Assembly: GCA_030538115.1 (NCBI GenBank)
Contig: JAUNUP010000007.1
Coordinates: 37,782 to 101,781 of the forward strand
Direction: 5' to 3'
Length of the DNA stretch: 64,000 nucleotides
Origin: Dermatophilus congolensis
GTDB lineage: Bacteria; Actinomycetota; Actinomycetes; Actinomycetales; Dermatophilaceae
A model generated the notes under the pieces. It saw only the letters and a program-made list of their open reading frames with translations, was not told where the DNA came from and did not search any database. The translations under genes and the position numbers were made by a program. Shown here piece by piece: positions 19,001 to 26,288 of the stretch. Numbering within the stretch: the stretch's first letter is position 1; each line of letters starts with the position of its first letter.

Positions 19001-20122
19001 GCGGTTGAGGTAGCCGCGGCCGACGCCGATGCCACCGATGACCAGTTCCCCGTCTTCGCCGTGCGGCACCGGCTGCCGGTTCTCGTCGAGGATCATCGCC
19101 GTGTACGTCGGCACGGGGATGCCGATGGTGACGGGGCGGCCCGGCAGCAGCACACCCCAGGTGCACGTGACAGTGGTCTCGGTGGGGCCGTACGTGTTGA
19201 GCATGCGGCGACCCGGCGACCAGCGCTCGACCAGCTCGGACGGGCACGCCTCGCCACCCACCATGAGGGCGCGGATCGACGGGATCGTGCGATCGACCGT
19301 CGACAGCACGGTCGGCACGCAGTAGAGCACGGTGATGTTGTGGTCTTCGAGAAACTCGGTGAGCCCCTCGCCGACACGGCGGCCGTCGTTCGGGCCCGCG
19401 ATGAGCGTGGCGCCGACAGCCCAGGTAGGCCACACCTCTTCGATCGCGAAGTCGAACGAGATCGTCATGCCTTGGTACACCCGGTCGCTCGGCATGACGC
19501 CGTAGACCTCGGTGATGACCTGAAGGAAGTTGCAGATGCTTGACTGCGCGATGTCGACACCCTTGGGCCGGCCGCTCGAGCCGGAGGTGTAGATGACGTA
19601 CGCGCCCGGATCGGTGGACAGATCGAGCTCGGGCCGGTCGGTCGGCATCTCCTGCACAGCAGGCAGATCGTCGTCGATCACCAACAGCTTCACGTCGAGA
19701 CCTTCGACCACCGGCAGCTTCTCGGCGACCGTGACGAGCAGGTCGAGATCGGCGTCGGTGGCGACGTATTCGACACGGTCGGTGGGCGAGCTCGGGTCGA
19801 TCGGTACGAACGCCGCCCCCGCCTTCATCACACCCAGCAGCGCCATGTACATGAGGTGCGAACGCGGTAGGAAGAGGCCTACCCGCGCCTCCGGCTCGAC
19901 TCCCCTGCTGCGCAGGAAGTGCGCCACCTGGTTGGCGGAGGCGTCGAGCTGCGCGTAGGTCGCCTTGCCGCCCTCCCATTCGAGTGCGGTGGCCTCGGGC
20001 GTCGCGTCGCACGACGCCTCGAAGTAGTGGTGCATGCGGAGCTGCAGCTCCGGCTTGATCCCGTTGATCTCGTGTTGCTGTGTCGGCGACACGGTATGCG
20101 TGTTCGTCACCTCAGCGGTCAT
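16073..20122 (-). CDS. Pls/PosA-family nonribosomal peptide synthetase (amino-acid polymer synthetase)
   Basis: A roughly 1349-residue membrane NRPS with the layout of epsilon-poly-L-lysine synthetase. The adenylation domain (residues about 25-530) has A3 YTSGSSGRPKG, A5 NTYGPTE, A7 YRTGDL, A8 GRADDEVKIRGHRVDLGEIE and A10 LPSGKVDRK. The carrier domain follows with DFFDDLGGHSL (phosphopantetheine Ser572). From about residue 637 there are membrane helices alternating with three tandem hexapeptide-rich modules. Each module ends alike (WQGSPARKLP near 844, WLGSPSIFLPRR near 1080, WAGIPAQPARR near 1325). There is no classical condensation or thioesterase domain. Asp224 and Glu228 fall at GrsA code positions 235 and 239; Asp-x-Glu is seen in several Lys/Orn codes. 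ATG 20122 is preferred over a GTG at 20152. It leads a three-gene overlapping operon. Confidence 0.9.
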   Translation of the reverse strand: MTAEVTNTHTVSPTQQHEINGIKPELQLRMHHYFEASCDATPEATALEWEGGKATYAQLDASANQVAHFLRSRGVEPEARVGLFLPRSHLMYMALLGVMKAGAAFVPIDPSSPTDRVEYVATDADLDLLVTVAEKLPVVEGLDVKLLVIDDDLPAVQEMPTDRPELDLSTDPGAYVIYTSGSSGRPKGVDIAQSSICNFLQVITEVYGVMPSDRVYQGMTISFDFAIEEVWPTWAVGATLIAGPNDGRRVGEGLTEFLEDHNITVLYCVPTVLSTVDRTIPSIRALMVGGEACPSELVERWSPGRRMLNTYGPTETTVTCTWGVLLPGRPVTIGIPVPTYTAMILDENRQPVPHGEDGELVIGGIGVGRGYLNRPDLTADKFIEHPTDPSQGRVYRTGDLARFQDDGEIVYLGRADDEVKIRGHRVDLGEIESVMMRDPQVPTAAIKHLKGGAAGDELAAYLVITDPRRSDKEKAKLLGKVHDAMRETLPPYMVPAYMETIGELPMLPSGKVDRKNLPDPTSPRIIGGSGDVVGAETPMEEWVRSVWAASFGVPEDALSVTADFFDDLGGHSLVAATVTSKLRSDSRAGGMSVLDLYGNPTVRSLAEHLTAKALLSPEEGLGVEEQRAEIPRVNSGKIALFGFAQFVFVFVNLVVTSFPVAFVYWWHGGVPTGTMLRDMVLAFPVGYLVSRWVIPLATAKLFANRLREGSYPMYGWAHLQVWLVGKAMQLSPMANLAGSAFASAYLRMCGARIGDACHIGTADIQMPSMLTMDDDVTIGYGATVQGHYFRDGRLHVGRVHLQNHATIAANCVVSGPCTIGRHSILREQSSMRAGENLPSGETWQGSPARKLPSIGEPVFELMAGCGDAPREWDSGQRKRFTLGLVALELLPIFAMIPILVLVWTVLLEFSEWVAVIVTVFTGPVFVGTVCLLILGLRRFGLPHAPPGVHHLRSRLGVEKWFADKLLEASLLYTNTLYSTLFTPMWLRKLGARIGPRAEVSTIANIDPDLLVIGAESFVADMASVGSATYCNGHVAFRPTTVATRAFVGNASFVPSGSHLGSDSLLGVGSTPPVNGVPEGTSWLGSPSIFLPRREVYDEFTEEETFKPKPRQVAARYAIEFLRIVMPSSILALSLFGTFHFTGDVASADMPLWVIALAMPAIALVMSLVVVLFVALMKWAVVGRYKPRVEPLWNFFVRRSEFVTGVFEAAAVPALLQMLTGTPMLGPLLRLYGVKVGRRTLIDTTYITEFDLVRIGNDTIVGSNVSLQTHLFEDRVMKMHIVDVEDRVTLGSRSVVLYDTHVREEALTAPLTLVMKGEELPAGTAWAGIPAQPARRVVRSADPTETEVTA

Positions 20123-20213
20123 GTCGCTCGCTTCCGCCCCATACGTCGCCACGTAGAGCGGCGCCGATGCACCATCCCCCTGGCCGACTTGTGATCCCCT
20201 GTGTATCCCCAGC

Positions 20214-20235
20214 GTTCAGGACGACCGTCCTGAAC
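20214..20235. promoter_or_regulatory. Perfect TetR-style operator upstream of the polymer-synthetase operon
   Basis: A perfect 22-bp inverted repeat with 10-bp arms and a 2-nt centre; its core is AGGACGACCGTCCT. It lies about 92 nt before the likely start codon of the synthetase gene. The shape and the ACG-nn-CGT core are typical of TetR-family operators, so the operon is probably repressed until a ligand is bound. Confidence 0.65.
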
Positions 20236-20374
20236 AAAGACTCAGCTTAGACCACTCTGCCAACGACAGCACTCACGAATTCTTCACCCAGAGGCGCAAC
20301 TGCGCATCATGCCTGCTCAAACAGCATGTCGCCTGCACGGAACTTGTGCGCGAAGGTTCGGTGAACCGAAAACG

Positions 20375-20420
20375 AAAGCGCTGCCGGGCAGTGGTCAAAC
20401 CCACTGTCCGGCAGCGCTTT
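20375..20420 (-). terminator. Strong hairpin terminator after the secreted hydrolase gene
   Basis: Two 20-nt arms (AAAGCGCTGCCGGGCAGTGG and its complement with one G-U pair) close a 6-nt loop. On the minus strand it follows the stop of the upstream gene at 20467, insulating the polymer-synthetase promoter from read-through. Confidence 0.8.
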
Positions 20421-20466
20421 ACGCGTTGACCCGAGCTTGAACTCCGGCCGGCGCTCCGGCCCGAAC

Positions 20467-21696
20467 TCAGCGGCGCGTTGTCGCGAACGACCCGGCAGCC
20501 TTCACCTGACCGCCCTGGCGAACCTCGTAGGTGTACGTCGTGCTCGACTGCAGGCGGTCGAACCAGAACGACACCGAGCCGGTGTGACGCGTCGACGACG
20601 ACTTCGCGCGACCGTCGGGAGCCGTCACCACGACCTGAACCGAGTGGCGCGACCCGCGAGGCACGTTCACCTTCACGCGCGCACTGCGACGCGAGGCCTC
20701 GACCGTGACCGGCCACATCTGCGAACTCGAGTCCGACGGGGTGGATGTCGGCGTCGACGTCGGCGTGGGGGTGGTCGTGGGCGTGGACGTGGGGGTCGGC
20801 GCAGGCGTTGCGATCGAGGCGTTGCGGTCGATCTGCGTCGCCATCACCGCGCCGAAGCGGGTGCCGAGGGCGTTGTGGTCGAGGCCGGCCGGCTCCTCAC
20901 GGGTGGCCTTGAAGCCCTGCTGCGCGTAGTAATCCCGGCCGCGCTTGGCGTCGGCGAGCGCGTTGTAGCCGTCGCTCGTGTTGCGGCCGTCGTCAAGGCT
21001 GCCCGTGTACCAGTGCAGCGGGAAGTTTGCCTTGGAGTCGGCGCTGAACGGCGACGGAACGGAGCGGGGCGTGCCGCCTCCTCCGGTGATCACCGCGCCA
21101 CCCGACGTGAACGAGGCCGAGTGGGCGGGCAGGAGGAACTGGGTGATGAGCTGCGAGCCGCCCGAGAAGCCGACCAGCCAGGTCGCCGAGGCGCCGGTCT
21201 CCTTGCGGATCTGCTGCACCAGCGAGGTGACATAGGCGGCATTCTTGGCGCCGTTGCGCCAGAAGGTGCTGCTCGAATCAGGGGTGCGCACCGAGAGGGT
21301 GGCGTAGCCGCGGGCGCCGGCCTGGGCGACGACACCCTTACTGCCGCCGAGCGCCCACGTGCTGGAGGGGTTGTCGTGGCCGTACATGCCGTCTCCGTCG
21401 AGGTAGACCACGATGCCCTTGATCGGGCCGACGACCGAGGAGGTGAAGAGGTGATAGGTCGAGCGCGTGCCGGCCTGGTCGGTGTAACTCGCGGCACGGC
21501 GGTCGGAGGGGAGGGAGAGCTGCACGGCCGCAACGGCGCCCAGCGCGGGAGCTCCGGAAGCGGCGGTGGCCGTGGCCGCACCGACTCCGGCGAACATCGC
21601 GGCGGCGACCGCAAGGGTGGCGCCTGCTGCCACCGACCGGCGACCGGCCTGGGAGTGCGTACGAGCATGGCGAATGAAGGGTGCACGAATGCGCAT
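20467..21696 (-). CDS. Secreted alpha/beta hydrolase (esterase-like) with C-terminal beta domain
   Basis: A 409-residue exported protein. A signal peptide (RRSVAAGATLAVAAAMFAGVG..ATA) leads to a catalytic domain with VVYLDGDGMYGHD (oxyanion region), nucleophile elbow GFSGGSQ and LDHNALGTRFG as a likely His region. A Thr/Pro linker (repeated TPTSTP units) joins it to a fibronectin-like beta domain that ends TYEVRQGGQVKAAGSFATTRR. This resembles secreted esterases and polymer depolymerases that attach or bind via a C-terminal module. The ATG at 21696 is chosen to begin the basic n-region. Substrate unknown. Confidence 0.75.
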   Translation of the reverse strand: MRIRAPFIRHARTHSQAGRRSVAAGATLAVAAAMFAGVGAATATAASGAPALGAVAAVQLSLPSDRRAASYTDQAGTRSTYHLFTSSVVGPIKGIVVYLDGDGMYGHDNPSSTWALGGSKGVVAQAGARGYATLSVRTPDSSSTFWRNGAKNAAYVTSLVQQIRKETGASATWLVGFSGGSQLITQFLLPAHSASFTSGGAVITGGGGTPRSVPSPFSADSKANFPLHWYTGSLDDGRNTSDGYNALADAKRGRDYYAQQGFKATREEPAGLDHNALGTRFGAVMATQIDRNASIATPAPTPTSTPTTTPTPTSTPTSTPSDSSSQMWPVTVEASRRSARVKVNVPRGSRHSVQVVVTAPDGRAKSSSTRHTGSVSFWFDRLQSSTTYTYEVRQGGQVKAAGSFATTRR

Positions 21697-22012
21697 GTAG
21701 GGGGCTCCTGGGAGATCAGAGGGTGCGCCGGCGTCGATGCCGCGCAACGCCCTTCCGGATCGGCCTACCGGGAAATCCCCTGAGTGGTTACGAAATGATC
21801 ACGAGGGCCGTGTACGAGTTCCGTTGTGTAACAGGCGTTATCGCGTCTCGCCATTCGGACTTTCCGCGTCGGACCTGGACACCCCTATGAGACGGAGGTG
21901 TGGCGATCCGGTAACTCGGACCCCCAGAAGCGCACACCCCTCGCGGGTGGGCCTCCGCCGGTGTTGGATTGGGATCACGAACCCGATCGGCGCCGATCAC
22001 GCGAGGTGAGGC
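21697..22012. promoter_or_regulatory. Divergent promoter region
   Basis: A 316-base gap between the secreted hydrolase (minus) and the dihydroxyacetone kinase-like gene (plus). GAGGTGAGG before the ATG at 22013 is a good ribosome site. Otherwise I see no gene or strong repeat. Confidence 0.35.
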
Positions 22013-23818
22013 ATGTCTGAATCGTCGAACGACACCCACGAAACCCGGCAGGTCAAGAAGCTCATCGACTCTCCGCAGGACGTGGTCGAAGACATGATCA
22101 GCGGCCTGATCGGCCGACACGACGGCCTGGCGCGGGTGACCGGGCAGCCCGTCGTCGTGCGCGCGCCCGGCACCGACACCGATTCGTCGAACGACCGGGT
22201 GCGGCTCATCAGCGGTGGCGGATCGGGCCACGAACCGGCCCACGCCGGCTACGTCGGGCCGGGAATGCTCGACGCAGCGGTACTCGGCCCCGTCTTCACG
22301 TCTCCGTCGACGGATGCCGTGCACGCCGCCATCGTTGCGGCCGCCAGCCACGGGGAAACAGACGGCGACGGTGATAACGCCGGGGTCGGCGGGGCATCGA
22401 CGCTGCTCATCGTGAAGAACTACACCGGCGACCGCCTCAACTTCGGCCTCGCCGCGCAGATGGCGCAGGCCGAAGGACACGGGGTCGACATCGTGATCGT
22501 GGCCGACGACGTCGCACTGGGTGACGCCTCGCGCGCCGGGCGGCGCGGTATCGGTGGAACGGTGCTCGTACACAAGGTCGCCGGGGCGCTGGCCAGCGGC
22601 GGAGCCTCGTTGGCCGACGTCAAGGCAGGAGTCGAGCGGTTCACCGAAGGGCTGGGCACCATGGGTGTCGCACTCGGGCCCTGCCACTCCCCCGGCGCCA
22701 CCGAACCGAACTTCGAGCTCGGCGGCGACGAGATCGAGTGGGGCCTCGGCATCCACGGAGAAGCCGGGCACGAGCGCGGACCCGTCGCCTCCGCCTCCGA
22801 GGTGGCGAATCGGCTGGTCGACACCATCTGCTCCGACCGCGGCATCGCGGAGGGCGAGCGGGTGGTCGTGCTCGTCAACGGGCTCGGCGCGACGCCTCCG
22901 ATGGAACTCGAGATTCTCACCGGTGCCGTTCTCGCACGGCTCGGCGAGATCGGGGCGAACGTCGAACGCTGCTGGACCGGAACCTTTCTCACCTCCCTCG
23001 ACATGCCGGGCGCGAGCGTCTCGGTGGCACGCGTCGACGACGAGCTACTGACATTGCTCGACGCACCCGCCGACACCCTCGCATGGGTGCCGGGACGGCG
23101 GCCTTCGGCCTCCGGAGGCGCCACGGTGGAGGTCGACCTACCCGACCCCCTTGGCGAACTTGCAGGTCACAGTGGAGATTCAGCCCGCGTCGACCCTGCT
23201 GTGACCGCCGCGGCAGAGCGGGCGGCGCAGGCCCTCGTCGAGGCGCGCGACGATCTGACGCACCTCGATCAACAGGTGGGTGACGGCGACCTCGGCGTGA
23301 ACCTCGCGCGGGCGGCGCAGGCGGTGCTGGATCGAAGCGAGGTGCTGGCGTCGGCTCCCGACGTGCGCACCTACTTCCGGGCGATGAGCCAACTGGTGCG
23401 CTCGGAGACCGGGGGTTCGAGCGGGGCCTTGTATTCGTTGCTGCTCCTGGGCTTCGGCGACGGGTTCGACGACGGCGTGACGAGCATCGACGCAGCAACC
23501 GCGGCGCCGGCGTTCGCGGCCGGAGTCGCTTCGCTTCGCGAACTCGGCGGAGCAGACGTGGGAGACGCGACGATGGTCGACGCCCTCGTGCCCGCCTCGG
23601 AGGCACTGTCGGCCGCCGCAGAATCTGGTTCGGCCGACGTCGCGACTGCTGTGGTGGACGCGGCGAAGGAGGGCGCAGAGTCGACCAAGGACCTCATCGC
23701 CTCCCTCGGCCGGGCAAGCTACGTCGGCGAGCGCGGCAAGGGAGTCCCCGATCCTGGCGCCGTCGCGGTGACCCTGTGGCTCGAGGCCGCCCTCTCCTCG
23801 GACGTCGCCGCCCCCTAA
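22013..23818 (+). CDS. Dihydroxyacetone kinase family protein (fused DhaK-DhaL, ATP-dependent type)
   Basis: A 601-residue cytosolic kinase. The DhaK part (residues about 15-370) has RLISGGGSGHEPAHAGYVG and the substrate-binding histidine in LGIHGEAG (His248), which in this family forms the hemiaminal link to dihydroxyacetone. The DhaL part (about 395-600) has the Mg-ATP aspartate motif DQQVGDGDLGVNL and the phosphate loop SETGGSSGALY. Fusion of both domains marks ATP-dependent, single-chain kinases, in contrast to PTS-linked DhaKLM. It would phosphorylate dihydroxyacetone, glyceraldehyde or a related C3 substrate. A hairpin follows its stop. Confidence 0.92.
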   Translation: MSESSNDTHETRQVKKLIDSPQDVVEDMISGLIGRHDGLARVTGQPVVVRAPGTDTDSSNDRVRLISGGGSGHEPAHAGYVGPGMLDAAVLGPVFTSPSTDAVHAAIVAAASHGETDGDGDNAGVGGASTLLIVKNYTGDRLNFGLAAQMAQAEGHGVDIVIVADDVALGDASRAGRRGIGGTVLVHKVAGALASGGASLADVKAGVERFTEGLGTMGVALGPCHSPGATEPNFELGGDEIEWGLGIHGEAGHERGPVASASEVANRLVDTICSDRGIAEGERVVVLVNGLGATPPMELEILTGAVLARLGEIGANVERCWTGTFLTSLDMPGASVSVARVDDELLTLLDAPADTLAWVPGRRPSASGGATVEVDLPDPLGELAGHSGDSARVDPAVTAAAERAAQALVEARDDLTHLDQQVGDGDLGVNLARAAQAVLDRSEVLASAPDVRTYFRAMSQLVRSETGGSSGALYSLLLLGFGDGFDDGVTSIDAATAAPAFAAGVASLRELGGADVGDATMVDALVPASEALSAAAESGSADVATAVVDAAKEGAESTKDLIASLGRASYVGERGKGVPDPGAVAVTLWLEAALSSDVAAP

Positions 23819-23828
23819 CCTCTACTAG

Positions 23829-23886
23829 CAGAACTTAAGCTAAAGACCATAGTTTAGAAACTATGTCCGCGTCGCTTAGCTTCTGT
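23829..23886. terminator. Compound hairpin between the kinase and serine dehydratase genes
   Basis: An inner perfect stem, CATAGTTT-AG-AAACTATG (23848-23865), is nested inside AAGCTAA (23837) ... TTAGCTT (23876-23882). The stem continues outward with a bulge (CAGAA/TTCTG). It is AT-rich compared with the surroundings. It may end the kinase transcript or form a leader structure for the serine dehydratase gene. Confidence 0.45.
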
Positions 23887-23989
23887 TGAGTGGCGCGGGG
23901 GTCGGGCAGAAGTGATCCCTGCGCCAGTTGGGGACGCCTGCCCCTTGGCCACGGCTGTATCTTCGGTCGGAACCGTGAAAAAATGGGGC

Positions 23990-25396
23990 ATGGCGCTTTC
24001 TGTACTGGACTTGTTCAAGATCGGTGTCGGGCCTTCTTCATCGCACACGGTGGGGCCGATGCGTGCGGCGGCGCAGTTCGTCGGCGAGCTGCGCCGTGAC
24101 GGGCTCATCGACTCCGTGGCCCGCGTGCAGGCGGAGTTGTACGGCTCGCTGGCCGCGACGGCCGCCGGGCACGCCTCCGACCGGGCCGTGGTGCTGGGCC
24201 TCGAGGGCGAAGACCCCGAGACCGTCGACATCCCGCACGCGACCGGGCGCATGGACCGCCTGCGTAGCGAGGGCCACATCACGCTGGGCGGAGAGCGGCA
24301 GGTGCCGTTCGACGCGGAACGCGACCTGCTCCTCCACACGCGCGAGACGCTCCCCGGGCACCCGAACGGCATGCGGTTCACAGCCCTCGATGACGCGGGT
24401 CAGACCCTGCGTCAGGGCGAGTACTACTCCGTCGGAGGCGGATTCATCGTCGACGCCGAGCAGATGGCATCGGACTCGATGCCCGAGGACGCGGTCGCCC
24501 TGCCTCACCCGTTCACCACGGCCGAGGAGTTGCTCGCCGCCTGCGAGCGCACCGGATTGTCGATCGCCGGCGTGATGCTCGCCAACGAGGCGGCGTTCCG
24601 GCCCGAGGCCGAAACCCGCGCCTCCCTGCTGCGCATCTGGGAGGTGATGCAGGGCGGAGTCGAGCGTGGCAGCACCAGCACCGAGGAGCTGCTGCCGGGC
24701 GGCATCTTCGTGCGGCGCCGCGCCCCGGGCCTGTTCGCGAGCCTGCGCCAACAGGAAGAGGCCTCGACCCGGCTCGGCAGCAACATGGGCGACCCGCTCT
24801 GGGCGATGGAGTGGCTCAACGCGTTCGCGCTCGCCGTCAATGAAGACAACGCCGACGGAGGCCGCGTTGTCACCGCCCCTACGAACGGCGCCTCCGGCAT
24901 CATCCCGGCGGTGCTGCACTACTACCGCAAGTTCATCGACGGCGCAGACGACGAGGGCATCATCGAATTCCTGCTCACCGCAGGCGCGGTCGGGGTGCTC
25001 ATCAAGTTGGGCGCCTCGATCTCCGGCGCGGAGGTCGGCTGCCAGGGCGAGGTCGGTTCGGCGTCCTCGATGGCTGCGGCCGGGCTGTGCGCGGTGCTCG
25101 GCGGCACGCCGGCGCAGGTTGAGAACGCGGCCGAGATCGGCATCGAGCACAACCTCGGCCTTACATGCGACCCGCTCGCGGGGCTCGTGCAGGTGCCGTG
25201 CATAGAGCGCAACGCGATCGGAGCAGTCAAGGCCGTCAACGCCGCCCGGCTCGCCACACGCGGCGACGGTAGCCATCGGGTCACCCTCGACGAGGCGATC
25301 ACCACGATGCGCCTGACCGGCGCCGACATGAAGTCGAAGTACAAGGAGACCTCGACCGGCGGCCTGGCCATCACCGTGAACATCATCGAGTGCTGA
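23990..25396 (+). CDS. sdaA: L-serine ammonia-lyase (single-chain, iron-sulfur type)
   Basis: A 468-residue L-serine dehydratase with fused beta and alpha domains. It deaminates L-serine to pyruvate and ammonia in the cytosol using a [4Fe-4S] cluster. The start [20 protein letters not shown] is the classic SdaA opening. The alpha part shows [39 protein letters not shown] and [16 protein letters not shown], which hold the conserved cluster cysteines. The ATG at 23990 is set by this conserved start; an in-frame extension upstream is not family-like. No TPP- or glycine-riboswitch pattern is visible upstream. Confidence 0.95.
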   Translation: MALSVLDLFKIGVGPSSSHTVGPMRAAAQFVGELRRDGLIDSVARVQAELYGSLAATAAGHASDRAVVLGLEGEDPETVDIPHATGRMDRLRSEGHITLGGERQVPFDAERDLLLHTRETLPGHPNGMRFTALDDAGQTLRQGEYYSVGGGFIVDAEQMASDSMPEDAVALPHPFTTAEELLAACERTGLSIAGVMLANEAAFRPEAETRASLLRIWEVMQGGVERGSTSTEELLPGGIFVRRRAPGLFASLRQQEEASTRLGSNMGDPLWAMEWLNAFALAVNEDNADGGRVVTAPTNGASGIIPAVLHYYRKFIDGADDEGIIEFLLTAGAVGVLIKLGASISGAEVGCQGEVGSASSMAAAGLCAVLGGTPAQVENAAEIGIEHNLGLTCDPLAGLVQVPCIERNAIGAVKAVNAARLATRGDGSHRVTLDEAITTMRLTGADMKSKYKETSTGGLAITVNIIEC

Positions 25397-25451
25397 GGTT
25401 TTCCACAACCCCGACGAATTGCTGCAGGCGACAACCCTCCTGTGGATAACC
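25397..25451. repeat. Inverted repeat made of two DnaA-box-like sequences
   Basis: GGTTTTCCACA (25397-25407) and TGTGGATAACC (25441-25451) are inverted with one mismatch. The right half contains a perfect DnaA box in reverse (TTATCCACA) and the left a near match (TTTTCCACA). It lies just after the serine dehydratase stop. It may be a DnaA-binding or terminator structure; it is not an origin. Confidence 0.4.
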
Positions 25452-25574
25452 GGCCGTGGCAGTCCGCGGCCAGGCATACCGTGCGAGTTCACAGCACCGT
25501 TCGTGAACTCCTCACCAGCCAAGGACTGCCATGCGCCGGCCCCTCCTCGCCTTCGCCCGAGCAGCGCATCATGG

Positions 25575-25591
25575 CATCACATACCCTGATG
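25575..25591. promoter_or_regulatory. Candidate antitoxin operator
   Basis: CATCA-CATACCC-TGATG is a perfect 5-bp inverted repeat, 13 nt upstream of the antitoxin ATG. RHH antitoxins usually bind such short repeats to repress their own operon. Confidence 0.45.
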
Positions 25592-25603
25592 TTACGATGC
25601 TTT

Positions 25604-25855
25604 ATGCGCACGACCGTGACCCTCGATCCGGATGTCCACGCGCTTCTGGAGCGCGATATGGCTGAGCGGTCCGTTTCGTTCAAGCAAGCGGTGAACGATG
25701 CCGTACGTGCGGCGCTGACGGGCGGCCGACGAGACGATTTCGACTTTCCCGATTTCGATCTGGGATCGACCAGCTATGACCTCACGCGCGCGAATCAATT
25801 GGCCGCAGAACTCGAGGACGAACAGACCGTCCGCGACCTGAACCTGGGGCGCTGA
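25604..25855 (+). CDS. VapB-type ribbon-helix-helix antitoxin
   Basis: An 83-residue protein. MRTTVTLDPDVHALLERDM is the RHH beta strand and first helix, and SFKQAVNDAVRAAL the second helix. The acidic C-terminal tail (DFDFPDFDLGSTSYD...) is the sort of segment that threads into the PIN toxin. It ends 2 nt before the toxin start. An ATG 11 codons upstream is in frame, but the RHH fold begins at MRTT. The pair is a type II toxin-antitoxin module. Confidence 0.85.
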   Translation: MRTTVTLDPDVHALLERDMAERSVSFKQAVNDAVRAALTGGRRDDFDFPDFDLGSTSYDLTRANQLAAELEDEQTVRDLNLGR

Positions 25856-25857
25856 AC

Positions 25858-26283
25858 GTGATCGTCGTCGATACGAATGTGCTGCTCTACGCTGCGCACC
25901 GAGGGAGCGCCCAGCACCGGGACGCGAAGGCATGGATGCTGGCAAGCCTCGCAGACGGCGAGGTCCTGGCCCTCCCGTGGAGCGCGCTGCTCGGATTCGT
26001 GCGGATTTCTACGAACCCCCGGGTCTTCACTTCTCCGCTGAGCGCAGATCAGGCACTGTTGCTCGTCGAGCGCTGGCTTTCGCACGCGTCGATCGTCATC
26101 GCGCATCCGACGGCGCGACATGTCGGGGTTCTCGCCGGGTTGCTTCGTTCGTCGGGTACCGCCGGCAACCTCACTACCGACGCGCACATCGCTGCGCTCG
26201 CCATCGAGAACGGCGCTGCCGTCGCGACGTTCGACCGGGACTTCGAGCGCTTCGGAGTCCCGGTCGTCGTGCCGCATGCCTGA
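25858..26283 (+). CDS. VapC-type PIN-domain ribonuclease toxin
   Basis: A 141-residue PIN-domain protein. The acidic metal-binding residues are in MIVVDTNVLLYA (Asp5), the mid-protein acidic positions around NLTTDAHIAALA and the late ATFDRDFERFG. This is the actinobacterial VapC pattern, including the TNPRVF signature in FVRISTNPRVFT. The family cleaves specific tRNAs or rRNA when free of antitoxin. It starts with GTG, 2 nt after the antitoxin stop, so the two are translationally coupled. Confidence 0.9.
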   Translation: MIVVDTNVLLYAAHRGSAQHRDAKAWMLASLADGEVLALPWSALLGFVRISTNPRVFTSPLSADQALLLVERWLSHASIVIAHPTARHVGVLAGLLRSSGTAGNLTTDAHIAALAIENGAAVATFDRDFERFGVPVVVPHA

Positions 26284-26288
26284 CGGCG

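Noticed and set aside
23819..23989. A possible glycine or other riboswitch upstream of serine dehydratase.
   Set aside because: No riboswitch core sequence could be recognised; only a hairpin is supported.
25397..25451. Replication origin signal from the DnaA-like boxes.
   Set aside because: Only two boxes, no AT-rich unwinding region and no dnaA, dnaN or gyrase genes nearby.
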